Shown in pieces: positions 1 through 12,237 of a stretch of DNA of 64,000 nucleotides. The number at the start of each line of letters is the position of its first letter. Positions within the stretch are counted from its first letter, which is position 1. The notes beneath the pieces were generated by a model. The model was not told the DNA's origin, searched no databases, and saw nothing but the letters and a program-made list of their open reading frames with translations. This DNA is from Nautilus pompilius (Eukaryota > Mollusca > Cephalopoda > Nautilida > Nautilidae), in contig JACATO010001548.1 in NCBI GenBank assembly GCA_018389105.1, forward strand, positions 1-64,000, in the 5' to 3' direction. The translations under genes and the position numbers were made by a program.

Positions 1-2424
1 CTCCCTCCTTTTTCATGTGAGGATCGGGGATTAATCATAAAAAACCTGTGTTTCCTTCTTTATCTCAACGGTTGCTGTCCGTATCAGTTAACTGAGAATC
101 TGCGTTTTAAATTATATTACCTTCCCTCGGCTCTATCCAATAACCTATAGCAAAATTCCAGAGGACGACGAACTATGTCGCGAGTGTAATAATAATAATA
201 TATAATAATAATAATATAATAATAATAATAATAATAACACAAACTTCTATTATTTTTTTCTCTCCATTACCGCCCTAAAAGTAAATAAAGGTAGATATGT
301 AAATAGACAAATGGACGATCAAGCAAAAGGGGGGATCTGTGAAACACCTGGAAGAGGACCGGAAGCAATTTTTTTCCCACCTCCCCCACTAAAGAATGGC
401 AACTGTTCACCAAACAACAACCCACCCTCAGAACAGCTGGCGCTTGAATATGAGTGAGGGGAAATCTCAAAATAAAAGGAAATGGTTCAGAAATTAAAGT
501 TGCGATTAGGTCTCGTCTTGATTACCCGGAAGCCAGACTGCTAATAGAGCGATGAGGAGGGGCCTGGAAAATAACCGTCCTGTTTCATTTCCTGCACGAC
601 CTCATAGCGAGATTAATGATGGCGGCCCTAGACAGACTCCGCCGGGCCCGATCTTATCAGAAATTAACATATCGCCAAACTTATGTAGCTGAAACAGATA
701 ATCAAAATGTCTTTTGGAAATTAAGTCGGTTGATTTTATTTTAAAGTTTTTTAAAATTATTTTTTCCGACCTTTTTTTCGCCTAAAATCCGCCCATGCGC
801 TTTAAATATTTTCGATTTCATTCGTTATTTGCTGTGTGTGTGTGTGTGTGTGTGTATGTATATATATGGCAGTTCCGATAAATAAATCATCCTCTTAAAG
901 CTGAGATAGGTTATAATAACAATACGGAGGACGAACACCTAGGCACGACATCACAAGATGAAGTAAACATTGCAGGGCAGACAGAGTAAATGCTGCTGCC
1001 ACGCGAAAACGAAAGTAGACGGGGTGCTGAAAGTGAAAGGGAAATCTTATTCAGGTAGTGTCGTTGCGACCTGTGGCAGAAAAGGAAATGGAAGTTTATA
1101 TCTACACAAATCAGAAAAGAAAACGACTTTAATTCGGTGAGAAAGCCGCCATTTTTGGAAACCGCAAATAAAAGATCTTGGTCCGTGACGAGTTGTCTTT
1201 CCGTAGCCGCGTCGCGTCGCGTCGAACGGTTAATCGAATAACAGGAGTGAATAACGTATTCAAAAGAAAATTCCAGTAAGCATACATAATAGAGATGAGT
1301 ACATTTTAAAACTCATCTAAATGGAAGTAATCGTTTTTTAATTGGTGCTGAATAGAAATAAAATTGTCTACCTGTCTTTCTGCATTAGGGGGAAATCTAA
1401 CCGACGTTGTCCTCTGGGAGCTTCAGCCGCCATATCGCCCGATTTACGAGGAATCGCTGTAAAACCCCTACATTAAATACTGGAAAATTGAAACTAAAAT
1501 ACTGCACAACTCCATTGATATTTTAAGGAAGAAAAACACACACACACACACTGTGCTGTATACTGTTTCTGTCAGGCGAGAGGGGGCTCAAATGCTAACG
1601 TCATAGACGGACAGTGTGGACTAGAGGAAGTTATCGGTGACGCATGCTGGGATTGTTTGTTTTCGGTTAGCAGATAAATTCTTCTGATAACCGGATTCTG
1701 ATGTAGCCAAGAAACGGATCGGCGTATCGGCGGCATACTCGAGGTTGCGAGAGAGGGGTGGGGGCCTTTGACGAGTCTGTGGGTGGTCTCTCCAATACAA
1801 GCCTGGCCAGAACTCTAGGTACATTACATCAATAAAAGAAGAAAACAGTTGTTGCTGTTGTTGTTGTTGTTTTTTTGTTTTTTTTAAAAAAAATAAATTG
1901 GTAAGCAATATCAGAAGGGTAAACCATCTTTGGAAGCGGTTAACAGTTGTTGTGAGTTAACCCTCCACCCACTCTGGAGACGATGTCGTCAAACAAGCGA
2001 GCGGATTTAGCTTTCCACTTGTACCAGAACTGAAAGTCATCGCGTTCCTTTCTGTCTTTTTTAAAAAATGTCACGCCCATTTGTCCCCTCGATTTCTTTG
2101 TTATACTACCAACGCGACAAAGGCTGCTAATTATAATAACAAGAAAGCCCACCTTGCTCAGACTGGGAAAGTAAAAACATTAACATATGTAATTTTAAGA
2201 GAACTAAGCTACAGCTAGATATACAAGCGATGATATCTGATTATTTCGAAATGTAATCTACACCGTTTTCTTCTTTGTTAAATAAATGATCTCGTTTACT
2301 GGTCACGAATTTTTAAATAGTTTTGGGGTGTTAGCAGGTAAGAATTCATTCTTAGTTAACTAACAAAAGATCGTAATTAAGCAGAATTTACTTTCTTAAG
2401 TTTTGCTCTATCTCTCCAGCAATT
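1..2424. other. Intergenic DNA, nothing recognised
   Basis: AT-rich DNA with short simple repeats: an AAT-type run near 186-236, a GT run at about 833-868, and a short GTT run near 1850-1870. The few short open frames resemble nothing I know and show no splice-framed exon structure. I see no gene here. Confidence 0.5.
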
Positions 2425-2426
2425 TA

Positions 2427-3689
2427 TCAGGTCGTTACAACCTTTCGTCGGTTTTTATATCATGTTAGTTTGGGGTTCATATTTTGCCTGCTTGTCAAGG
2501 TGTATGTGGGTAAGTTATATATCGTTTTGTAGTGTGAGCTTCGGAATACATAATGAAACACCTACCTTTTCAAAATTCATAAAATGGATATCTGTTTCAG
2601 GGCTGAAAGTGAAGCGTGGATAGAAAAGGTTTCCTGCCATTTTGCTTCACGACTTCAAACCAGGCGACAAAGCGAGAGAGGTAACTCGTAACATTAAGCA
2701 GGCATGGGACGGGGACACAGCAAATGAGCCCACAGTACGACGATGGTTTGCAAAGTTTCGATCAGGAGATGTGAGCCTCGAAGATAAGGAACGTAGCGGA
2801 CGTCCTTCCAGCTGTGATGACGACCGTCTGAAGGTCTCAGTTGAAGCCGATCCAAGAAAAACAGTGCGAGAAATTGCTAGAGTCCTTGACGTAAGCACTG
2901 CAACTGTTTCCCGGCATCTTGACGCAATCAGACAGGTGAAAAAGCTTGACAAGTGGGCGACACCACGAGTTGAATGAACAACAACAAAATCGTCGATTGG
3001 AGATCTGCTCTTCGTTGTCATAAGAAACAAAAACGACCCAATTTTTTACCAAATCATTATGAGTGATGAAAGATGGATCCTTTACGACGATCAGCGCAGT
3101 GGCTCGACAGATACAAGGCATCTAACCACATCCCAAAACCCAGCCTCCATCCAAAGGAGGTCATGGTCACTGACTGATGGACTGCAACCGGTGTCATCCG
3201 CTACAACTTCTTGCAACCTGGCGAAACCATCACAGTTGTCGTGAATTAAACGTTGTTCATCAGAAACTCTCCCAACGACAGCTGGCCGTTATTGGGGAAT
3301 CGAAGAGGCCCGATCCCGCTCCACGACAAAGATCGTCCTCACGGTGACTCTTCAGAATCTGAACACGTTGGGGTACGAAGATCTCCCTCCCCCAGCCTAT
3401 TCACCAAACCTTTCTCCCACAGGCTACCATCTTTCTAAACACCTCGACAGCTTCCTCCGTATGAAATCCTCCTCCAACCAAGCAGCGATTGAAACTGCCT
3501 TCCAACAGTCTATCGACTCCAGGAATCCAGATTTTTGTCAAAATGGTAAAAATGCACTTGCAACTCGATGGCAGAAGTGTACTGACTGTAAGGGAGCTTA
3601 CTCTGGTTAATAAACCTCATGTTCAGCATCGATGTGGAGTCTCGTTGTTGCGGTAAAAAAAAAACAATAAAACTTTTGTAACAACCTGA
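2427..3689 (+). mobile_element. Mariner-family DNA transposon, complete ends, inactive
   Basis: The left end starts TCAGGTCGTTACAA and the right end, read on the opposite strand, starts TCAGGTTGTTACAA. Both are flanked by TA, the usual mariner target duplication. The length of 1263 bp fits a mariner of about 1.3 kb. The internal frames match a mariner/SETMAR-type transposase in order, but in three different frames. A related copy lies in opposite orientation at 52803. Confidence 0.88.
2642..3610 (+). pseudogene. Broken mariner transposase
   Basis: The N-terminal helix-turn-helix part is open from about 2642 to 2977 (it contains RWFAKFRSGDVSLEDKERSG) and ends in a stop. The first catalytic box follows as SDERWILYDD at about 3062. 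The second, PLHDKDRPH at about 3316, is in a shifted frame. The C-terminal part from 3344 to 3610 (TLQNLNTLGYE to WQKCTDCKGAYSG) is shifted again. The family uses a DD34D triad. Here the third box reads SPNLSPTGYH instead of the usual SPDLxPxDY, so both acidic positions are lost. With frameshifts as well, the copy cannot make active transposase. The same N and G changes, and the same shift before TLQNLN, occur in the copy at 52803. Confidence 0.88.
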
Positions 3690-3691
3690 TA

Positions 3692-4653
3692 CTATTTTGT
3701 TTTTCTTGATCTTGTCTGTTGACATTTCTAACAACCTGAACTTACGTCGATCATTGCACCTGAATAGTATTTATCCAAATACAAAAGAAATAAAACTATG
3801 CTAGACTGCGGTATATTTTTAGAAGCAAACCAAACTGGTATTTCGAGTATGAAAGAGTAGGAGTTTTGACAAATATTTAAAGCTAAACTGTAATGGCTCT
3901 GCGACTGTCTCGATGGGGAAAATTATCTTTAGACTGACATTTATTATTTCACGCAATTTAGTCCCTCTTTTTTGGCTCGTACATGTAGCATGGTTACCAA
4001 GGCTCCGAAACTTCAATCCTATGAAATTACTCATCTTTACAGCGTTTCCCTTTCGTTAAATAAAGATTAAATTACGACAGCGGCTTCGTTGCCGCACGAT
4101 GATCTTCGTTAAACAAACTGAGAGGCGGGCGCGGCGGTGTCAAGCCTGACTTCAGCACCCGGCTAAAACCGAGAAAAGTAAACAGGTACGAGACGACTTA
4201 CCTCATTATCTTCTGTTCAGACAAAGTGCGAGAAACAAAACCCCCTGTGTTATGCGAAAACTTGAAAAACAAAAGCGCATAAGAAAATCAATCAGTGGCT
4301 TGACGGTGGTAACCGCTGTCTACGACTCAGCAGATGACCTAGAATTTACATGCAGCCACAAAAGAATATGGCCCACAGGGTTACTTGAAACTGCAGGTAA
4401 CTAACAACGTGTGTGGTTGAGGGCACAAATCTGCGTCACCCGAGTGTTTAAAATGTTTCCATACGGTGATTCCTTGAGCGAGTATCGGGTTTTAGAATTG
4501 CATTCTTTAGTCAAAGGTGTATTGAAAGCTCGCATTTACTGACTTTTAATAAAGTTTATTTGGCTTCATTAAGGTAAAATAAATGCAGATTTACATTGCA
4601 ACACACAGTGGATGCTCAGTGTTTTGTTTAAAGGCAAGGAAATGCAGTAGTTA
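3692..4653. other. Intergenic DNA, nothing recognised
   Basis: AT-rich sequence with no supported gene, repeat or element. It ends at a short CT run leading into the next minisatellite. Confidence 0.5.
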
Positions 4654-5390
4654 TTCTCTCTCTCTCTCTCTGTAATTACATCATCTCTCCCTCTAATTAC
4701 GTCATCTCTCCTTCTGTAATAACGTCATTTCTCTCTCACTGTAATGACGTCATCTCTCTGTAATGACATCATCTCTCCCTCTAATGACGTCATTTCTCTC
4801 TCTCCCTGTAATGATGTCATCTCTCTGTAATGACGTTACCTCTCCCTCTGTACTGACGTCATCTCTTTGTGATGACATCATCTCTCCCTCTAATTACGTC
4901 ATTTCTCTCTCTCCCTGTAATGACGTCATTTCTCTCTCGCTGTAATGACGTCATCTCTCACTGTAATGATGTCATCTCTCTGTAATGACGTTATCTCTCC
5001 CTCTGTACTGACGTCATCTCTTTGTGATGACATCCTCTTTCCCTCTAATGACGTCATTTCTCTCTCTCGCTGTAATGATGTCATCTCTTTCTGTAATGAT
5101 GTCATCTCTCTCTGTAATGACGTAATCTCTCCCTCTGTAATGACGTCATTTCTCTCTCTCTGTAATTACATCATCTCTCCCTCTAATTACGTCATCTCTA
5201 CTTCTGTAATGACGTCATCTCTCTGTAATGACGTCATTTCTCTCGCTGTAATGACGTCATCTCTCTCTCTGTAATGACATCATCTCTCCCTCTAATGTCG
5301 TCATTTCTCCCTCTGTAATGACGTCATTTCTCTCTCGCTGTAATGACGTCATCTCTCTGTAATGGCGTCATTTCTCTCTCTCTCGTGTGT
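4654..5390. repeat. Imperfect ~20-bp minisatellite rich in TGACGTCA
   Basis: The unit alternates a CT-rich stretch with a core, roughly TCTCTCTGTAATGACGTCAT. It varies in the CT length and at single core bases (GATGTCAT, GACATCAT, TTACGTCAT). I count about 13 exact TGACGTCA palindromes, the consensus CRE/ATF octamer. Open frames across it are by-products of the repeat. Confidence 0.9.
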
Positions 5391-6133
5391 AATGGTTGCT
5401 CTTTGTAACCGACGATTCACCATGCTGCACTTGATTTGCTGTGCTCTCCACCGATCGCAGACTAAGCCGACGGTGTGTGTTTGTGATTGAATGACAAAAT
5501 GCAGAGATTGGCGAATTATTTAAAAGTGAAATTCTTTTGTAAAAGAAATATATATATATAGCAGCATGCCCTGGATTTAATACCAACCCCATTGACAGGG
5601 TACAGTTGCTATTTCAGAAACTAAGACACACCTTGACACCTTCCACGCCAATACTTTCCAGCCACCGTATATACAACAGTCAGTAAAAACTTTTCTTTTG
5701 AAATTGTAGAGACCGAGAAATGTTCAAGGTAGAAGAGCTCGCCCCACTCACGCCTACGTCCGCAAAAGCCAAATGGCAATGGGACAAACTTTTATTATTT
5801 TTCATGCGCAGGGAAATCGTTTTTTGTTAGCTACTGGAACCCTTCTTTGAAGGTCTCTTGATAGCTTTCACTGTGTCGTTTAACCAACCCTGGCTTTCAT
5901 ACTGAACGCTTTACATCTGCTGAAGAACTATTTAATTTAATTAAAATTAAATAATCAAAGAAACACGGAAGCTGATTCAGAAGTGGAGAGAGAGAAAAAT
6001 ATCTCACGTTTTAAATAGGTAAGCTTATATTCGTCCTCAAAGTTCACAGAGCTGAACAAAAATGTTTCTGAGCGCAGGTAACGCCCAGGTCGAGATACTA
6101 ACTATTTAGATGTTAAGACCATTAAAGAACTTG
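5391..6133. other. Intergenic DNA, nothing recognised
   Basis: Unique-looking AT-rich sequence between two tandem arrays. It contains a short TA run near 5549. I see no gene or element. Confidence 0.5.
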
Positions 6134-7581
6134 TCGGACACTGGATTACGTCATCGGGCAGACTTGATACTACGTCATCGAGCAGACTTGATACTGCGTC
6201 ATCGGGCAGACTTGATACTGCGTCATCGGGCAGACTTGATACTACGTCATCGGGCAGACTTGATACTGCGTCATCGGGCAGACTTGATACTGCGTCATCG
6301 GGCAGACTTGATACTACGTCATCGGGCAGACTTGATACTACGTCATCGGGCAGACATGATACTGCGTCATCGGGCAGACTTGATACTGCGTCATCGGGCA
6401 GACTTGATACTGCGTCATCGGGCAGACATGATACTGCGTCATCGGGCAGACTTGATACTACGTCGTCATCGGGCAGACTTGATACTGCGTCATCGGGCAG
6501 ACTTGATACTACGTCATCGGGCAGACTTGATACTACGTCATCGGGCAGACATGATACTGCGTCATCGGGCAGACTTGATACTGCGTCATCGGGCAGACTT
6601 GATACTTCGTCATCGGGTAGACTTGATACTACGTCATCATCGGACAGACTTGATACTGCTTCGTCGGGCAGACTTGATACTGCGTCATCGGGTAGACTTG
6701 ATACTACATCATCATCGGGCAGACTTGATACTGCGTCATCGGGCAGACTTGATACTACGTCATCGGGCAGACTTGATACTGCGTCATCGGGCAGACTTGA
6801 TACTACGTCATCGGGCAGACTTGATACTGCTTCGTCGGGTAAACTTGATACTACGTCATCGGGCAGACTTGATACTGCTTCGTCGGGTAAACTTGATACT
6901 GCGTCATCGGGTAGACTTGATACTACATCATCATCGGGCAGACTTGATACTGCGTCATCGGGCAGACTTGATACTACGTCATCGGGCAGACTTGATACTG
7001 CGTCATCGGGCAGACTTGATACTACGTCATCGGGCAGACTTGATACTGCGTCATCGGGCAGACTTGATACTGCGTCATCGGGTAAACTTGATACTGCGTC
7101 ATCGGGTAGACTTGATACTACATCATCATCGGGCAGACTTGATACTGCGTCATCGGGCAGACTTGATACTACGTCATCGGGCAGACTTGATACTGCGTCA
7201 TCGGGCAGACTTGATACTACGTCATCGGGCAGACTTGATACTTCGTCATCGGGTAAACTTGATACTGCGTCGTCGGGCAGACTTGATACTGCGTCATCGG
7301 GCAGACTTGATACTGCGTCATCGGGCAGACTTGATACTGCGTCATCGGGTAAACTTGATACTGCGTCATCGGGCAGACTTGATACTACGTCATCATCGGC
7401 TGACTTGATACTGCGTCATCGGGCAGACTTGATACTACGTCATCGGGTAGACTTGATACTACGTCATCATCGGCTGACTTGATACAGCGTCATCGGGCAG
7501 ACTTGATACTACGTCATCATCGGCTGACTTGATACTGCGTCATCATCGGCTGACTTGATATTATGTCGTCGGGCAGACTTG
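6134..7581. repeat. 24-bp satellite, about 60 copies
   Basis: The unit is CGGGCAGACTTGATACTGCG followed by TCAT, with common variants (TACGTCAT, GGGTAAAC, GGGTAGAC) and occasional extra TCA triplets. Unit length and insertions are multiples of three, so one frame stays open for 432 codons (6110-7408) as an eight-residue repeat close to HRADLILR. I read this as satellite DNA. No promoter, splice signal or unique coding sequence supports a protein. Confidence 0.93.
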
Positions 7582-9689
7582 TCTTAGATGGTTCTGTTCT
7601 CTTCCTCCCAGCTTTTTGACATGAACACCTAAGGTGGCAGGCCAGGGGCTTTATCTTTTTCTGTCTCTACCTTTTCCTTGGACACCGCGGCTCTCCACAA
7701 ACATTCTGACTTCGCAGCGTATAAAAAATTGGATTACACTTTAAATATGTCGACACTGATGAAATGAATGTCACACGCAAGAAGTTAGCACGATCGCTCC
7801 CTGCCGCCATCTTAGTGTCTCTCGTATCGCTTCGCAAGAAAACATCTAAAAAAAAACAAACAAAAGATCTGACTTAGATTCAGAAATATTTTTCTCTTTC
7901 AGAGCAGTATCGGCTATCGAATCTCGCCTTTGGGATCGATAACAGATCTAACTTGACAAATTAGCTCCACAAGAGTAACTACTATCTATATAAGCGGTTT
8001 TTCATATTTCTATTTTTTTATTTGCCCATTTCGTCTAAAAATGTGAAAGCATGAATCCTGTCTTAAAATTAACCCTGTCAGCGCATAATTCCTACCACAG
8101 TTATCCCAGAGATTCACACAGCTCCGACAACTCGTTCCGAACATCACTGCAACAAAGCAACAACACTACATTCCTCGATCGCCATCACGGCGATAACAGA
8201 CTGTTGTGCCGGGTCCACGCATCAGTACTTGATGGCTGCCTTAATGAACCTCGTAATTTAAGGCGAGAAGTAAGAACGCACGCTGCGTTAGACGTAATGC
8301 CATTTATTTTCCGACGTCTGTTTAATACATTCGCGTTAAACGAAGCATCATTGTTTGATTAGTTGTTTTGTGATTGTTCCATGTCATCGGTTTTTACTAT
8401 TTTTAGCGGTCTCAAACTTTTATTATTACTCTGGATATCTTCGACAGATCCAACTCTTAGAATGTTCTCCAATAGTGGGTATTTCATCATAATACCAAAA
8501 TGTGCAGTCGCTATATCTTGGTCATCTATAGCGGAGGAGCAAACGAGGATTATTCTGGTACCAAATCTCTACGACGATCAGGAATCACTGATGGACTGAT
8601 GCGAGCAAAAACGTCAGAGGAGACATCTGCGCTGAGCTTCTCCGCATCTTCTTTTAATATCTCACGGGAACTGAGGGAAAGCATTCGATACATTCCACCA
8701 TTTTACGTGCAAAACGACACGACAGAGAAGTTGGGAGACATCCTGTTTATTGGTTCTCTATAGATTATGGAGCTGTCTTAAACTCTTCCACCAATAGATC
8801 ACAGTTTCGGACCAATACGATTGTTAGCAGCACACATGCGAGATGATTTTATGACTTCCAACAAAAAGGAAATACGCGCGATTCGCTAAGAAGAACTGTT
8901 ATAGAAACTACTGGAATCCTTTCTCGAATGGGTGGCCTTTAGCCTGGTAAGGGTCCAGTGTAGGTCAGGGAGAGCACTTGGTCCTTGTAAACAAATATCT
9001 AGACATTAGGCAATTTTTAGTTGGTACGAAACTCGCGGAAAGTTTCGTCATCTTTTTAAATATTTTGATCGGATGATGAACGTCGTCCTCTCTACTAGAG
9101 GACACAGTGCATCGAGACTAAACTTTGCAACACCGGACTTTTTTCCGGTGAATACTGTTGAAAAGGTTGGCTGACAAGCATTTTTTCCCATTTTTATCTA
9201 GAAAAATAGAAATCAAGCATGAAAATATCTGTTTAAATAGAAATTCTAGCTCGCCTACTCTATGTCACGGATAATATCACTCGTCTGGAGCAAGTTAAAA
9301 ATAAACCGGAAGGGCGTAAATTGGAACACACAAAATATCCCCCTCTTTTTTGTTGTTGTTGCCAATGCTATATTTTTCTGTCTCCGCCACTCAAAGGCAT
9401 TGCAGCCACCTTTGGTTTATCTTAGGTAATCTCTGGCTACAAACACATATCCAGTCATTCAGTACACGTCTTCTCTCCTTTATTGACACAGAGAATGTCA
9501 GCCAAACAAAGCAAAACATGCCGGAACCAACTGACCCCTGTTTGCTTCGTCAGGGCAAGAACCTAACAAGAAAGACAGGCCAGTGACGATTCTATCTTCA
9601 AGCGCCTGGATTAGAAATACCGGTATCAGTGCATTCAAGAAACTGACAAGAGGGCTGGAGATGGTTCGCAAGCGTCTTACAAACCTACC
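7582..9689. other. Intergenic DNA, nothing recognised
   Basis: Several open frames of 78-103 codons lie at 8051-8763 on the plus strand, but none resembles a family I know and they overlap in different frames. I see no tandem repeat or transposon end. Confidence 0.45.
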
Positions 9690-10670
9690 TGAAAGAATTA
9701 CTGCTCAAGCAGGGCGGACATAACGTCCACAGTACTGCATCTAAGGCGCCCAAATGGCTTTGTTCGAGTTACGTTGGTCACACGACGTGACAGGTGATTC
9801 CTTCAGTGCTATATATGAGTTGGACAGGCACGTTTCCAGTCAGTCTAACAGATATGACGAAAGGGAAAGACTACAGCGTTCGAAAGGGGTGTGGCAGCTG
9901 CACGTCTAACCGACGCCACCCTCATCAGGGCACTTTCCCTGTTAGGCTGCCTCAAGACATCAGTTATCATCGTTTATTTAAAATTTTTAAAAATCTGAAA
10001 AGGTATCTGCTTCGAAGAGGAATTGCGGCCGCAAACACGTTGTGACAGAAAGAGGAGAAAGCAGAATAGTAAAATCCAACTGTCATCAAACAATACACTA
10101 ACTGGCAGAGACATTCGTTGCAGAGCAATCCACACCCAGCTTCAGCCGTACTTTGCAAATAACGTTGCAATGTAGGGAGTATGGCATTGGTAAACCATTG
10201 CATAAACCACTGGTCACCTGCCAGGTAGATAAAATGCCTCGTGTCGGCCAAGGAGTACTGTCGAAAAGTGATGTGGTCTGACGAGACTTCACCCTTTTTT
10301 GCATAGCTTATCGGGGACAGATTTGGAAAAGGCACAAGAATCACTTGATCCCTTCTGTATTTCCAACTATCTAGGCATACGGTGGTAAAATTATGGTTCG
10401 GGGCATGTTTTTTTCTGGCATATACCTTAAGCTTCGTGGTCTCTTTAAAAGAAGGTAAAACGAATGTCGGAGTTTACTTCAGTATCGCTTTCGATAAAGA
10501 GCACTCAGCCACGCTTCATTATACTCTGATCGGAACCTATTACCAATATGACATCGTTCCTATCCACCGTGACCACACCGAGAGTTCACGGCTTGAGGAA
10601 CATATTTCCGGTATTTCCAAAGTCAGGAAAGTCTCCAGATGTCAATCCGATCGAGCTTCTCTAGAGTAGA
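9690..10670 (+). mobile_element. Decayed Tc1-like transposon relic
   Basis: Scattered plus-strand matches to a Tc1 transposase appear in the right order but in several frames. KPLHKPLVT (about 10193) is followed by KVMWSDET near 10260 (the DES/T box), then GMFFSGIYLKLRGLF near 10403 (the usual WGCF box, altered) and SPDVNPIELL near 10632 (the DDE box with its glutamate). Stops and shifts are frequent. I could not define the ends. The part before about 10090 is the least certain. Confidence 0.6.
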
Positions 10671-10843
10671 CTTGTGACATTCATTTCAAAGGTTGATGTG
10701 TTTGTGTATGTGTGTATGTGTGTGTGTTCTGTATATTTCATATACGGTATAGGCGTTGTGCTTGTTACAATTGTAGATTTTTTGCTTTTCTGTTTAATGT
10801 TTGAGATTTCTTGTTTTGAAGATGAACATTGATCGTTAATATA

Positions 10844-12237
10844 CAGGTGCATCTCAAAAAATTAGAATATCGTGGAAGAGTTCAATTTTTTTGTCAGTTA
10901 TTTCAGAAAGTGATAATTGTATATATTCTAGACTCATTACATGTAAACTAAAATCTTTCAAGCCTTTTTTAATTTTAATTTTGATAATTATGGTCTACAG
11001 CTTTAAAAAATAGAAAAAAAAACGTGTCTCAAAATATCAGAATATTCCATTTTGAGTTTGAGTAAATCACTATTTATGCAGTATAAATACCATGGATCTC
11101 TCAGTCTGGTTCAGTACACACAACCACAATCATGGGGAAGACTGCTGACTTGACAGTTGTCCAGAAGACACTCATTGACACCCTCCACAAGGAAGGTAAG
11201 CCACAGAAGGTCATTGCTAAAAGGGCTGGCTGTTCGCAGAGTGCTGTATCAAAGCGTGTTCATGGAAAGTTGACTGGAAGGGAAAAGTGTGGTAGGAAAA
11301 GGTGCACAAGCAAGAGGAATGACCGCAGCCTCGAGAGGATTGTCAAGCAAAGCCGATTCAAGAACTTGGGGGAGCTTCATAAGGAGTGGACTGAGGCTGG
11401 AGTCAGTGCATCAAGAGCCACCACGCACAGACGTGTCCAGGAAATGGGCTACAAGTGTCGCATTCCTAGTGTCAAGCCACTCCTGTACCAGAGACAACGT
11501 CAGAAACGTCTTACTTGGGCTAAGGAGAAAAAGAACTGGACCGTTGCTCAGTGGTCCAAAGTCCTCTTTTCAGATGAAAGTAAATTTTGCATTTCATTTG
11601 AAAATCAAGGTCCCACAGTCTGAAGGAAGAGTGGAGAGGCACAGAATCCAAGTTGCTTGAAGTCTAGTGGGAAGTTTCCACAGTCAGTGATGATTTGGGG
11701 TGCCATGTCATCTGCTGGTGTTGGTCCACTGTGATTTATCAAGTCCAAAGTCAACGCAGCCGTCTACCAGGAGATTTTAGAGCACTTTATGCTTCCGTCT
11801 GATGACAAGCTTTATGGAGATGCTGATTTCCTTTTCCAGCAGGACTTGGCACGTGCCCACAGTGCCAAAACTACTAGTAACTGGTTTGCTGACCATGGTA
11901 TTACTGCGATTGATTGGCCAACCAACTCGCCTGACCTGAACCCCATAGAGAATCTATGGGGTATTGTCAAGAGGAAGATGAGAGACACCAGGCCAAACAA
12001 TACAGACCACCTGAAGGCTGCTATCAAAGCAACCTGGGCTTCCATAACACCTCAGCAGTGCCACAGGCTGATCGCCTCCATGCCAGGCTGCGTTGATGCA
12101 GTGATTCGTGCAAAAGGAGCCCCAACCAAGTATTGAGTGCATAAATGAACATACTTTTCAGAAGTTCGACATTTCTGTATTATAAATCCTTTTGTTATTA
12201 ATCTTATGGAATATTATAATATTTTTAGATGCGCCTG
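10844..12237 (+). mobile_element. Tc1-like DNA transposon, nearly intact
   Basis: Left end CAGGTGCATCTCAAAAAATT and right end (opposite strand) CAGGCGCATCTAAAAATATT, each next to TA. The length is 1394 bp. A second direct copy of the left motif (GTCTCAAAATATCAGAATAT) lies about 180 bp inside, as in Tc1 elements with the inverted-repeat/direct-repeat layout. The transposase frame at 11132-12136 is interrupted by only two stops. Confidence 0.95.
11132..12136 (+). pseudogene. Tc1 transposase with two nonsense codons
   Basis: The frame begins MGKTADLTVVQK and ends AKGAPTKY, about 334 codons, which is full length for this Tc1 family. It carries an N-terminal helix-turn-helix DNA-binding region, then FSDESKF (first Asp), FQQDLARAH (second Asp) and SPDLNPIENLW (Glu), so the DDE triad is present. 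The reading frame is continuous except for TGA at 11621 (where relatives carry Trp) and TGA near 11732 (after GVGPL). With no frameshift and only two point lesions it looks recently inactivated. Protein motifs closely resemble vertebrate Tc1 copies as I remember them; I have not run a search. Confidence 0.93.

Noticed and set aside
6110-7408. 432-codon open frame
   Set aside because: It is a by-product of a 24-bp satellite whose period is a multiple of three. It has no unique sequence beyond the repeat.
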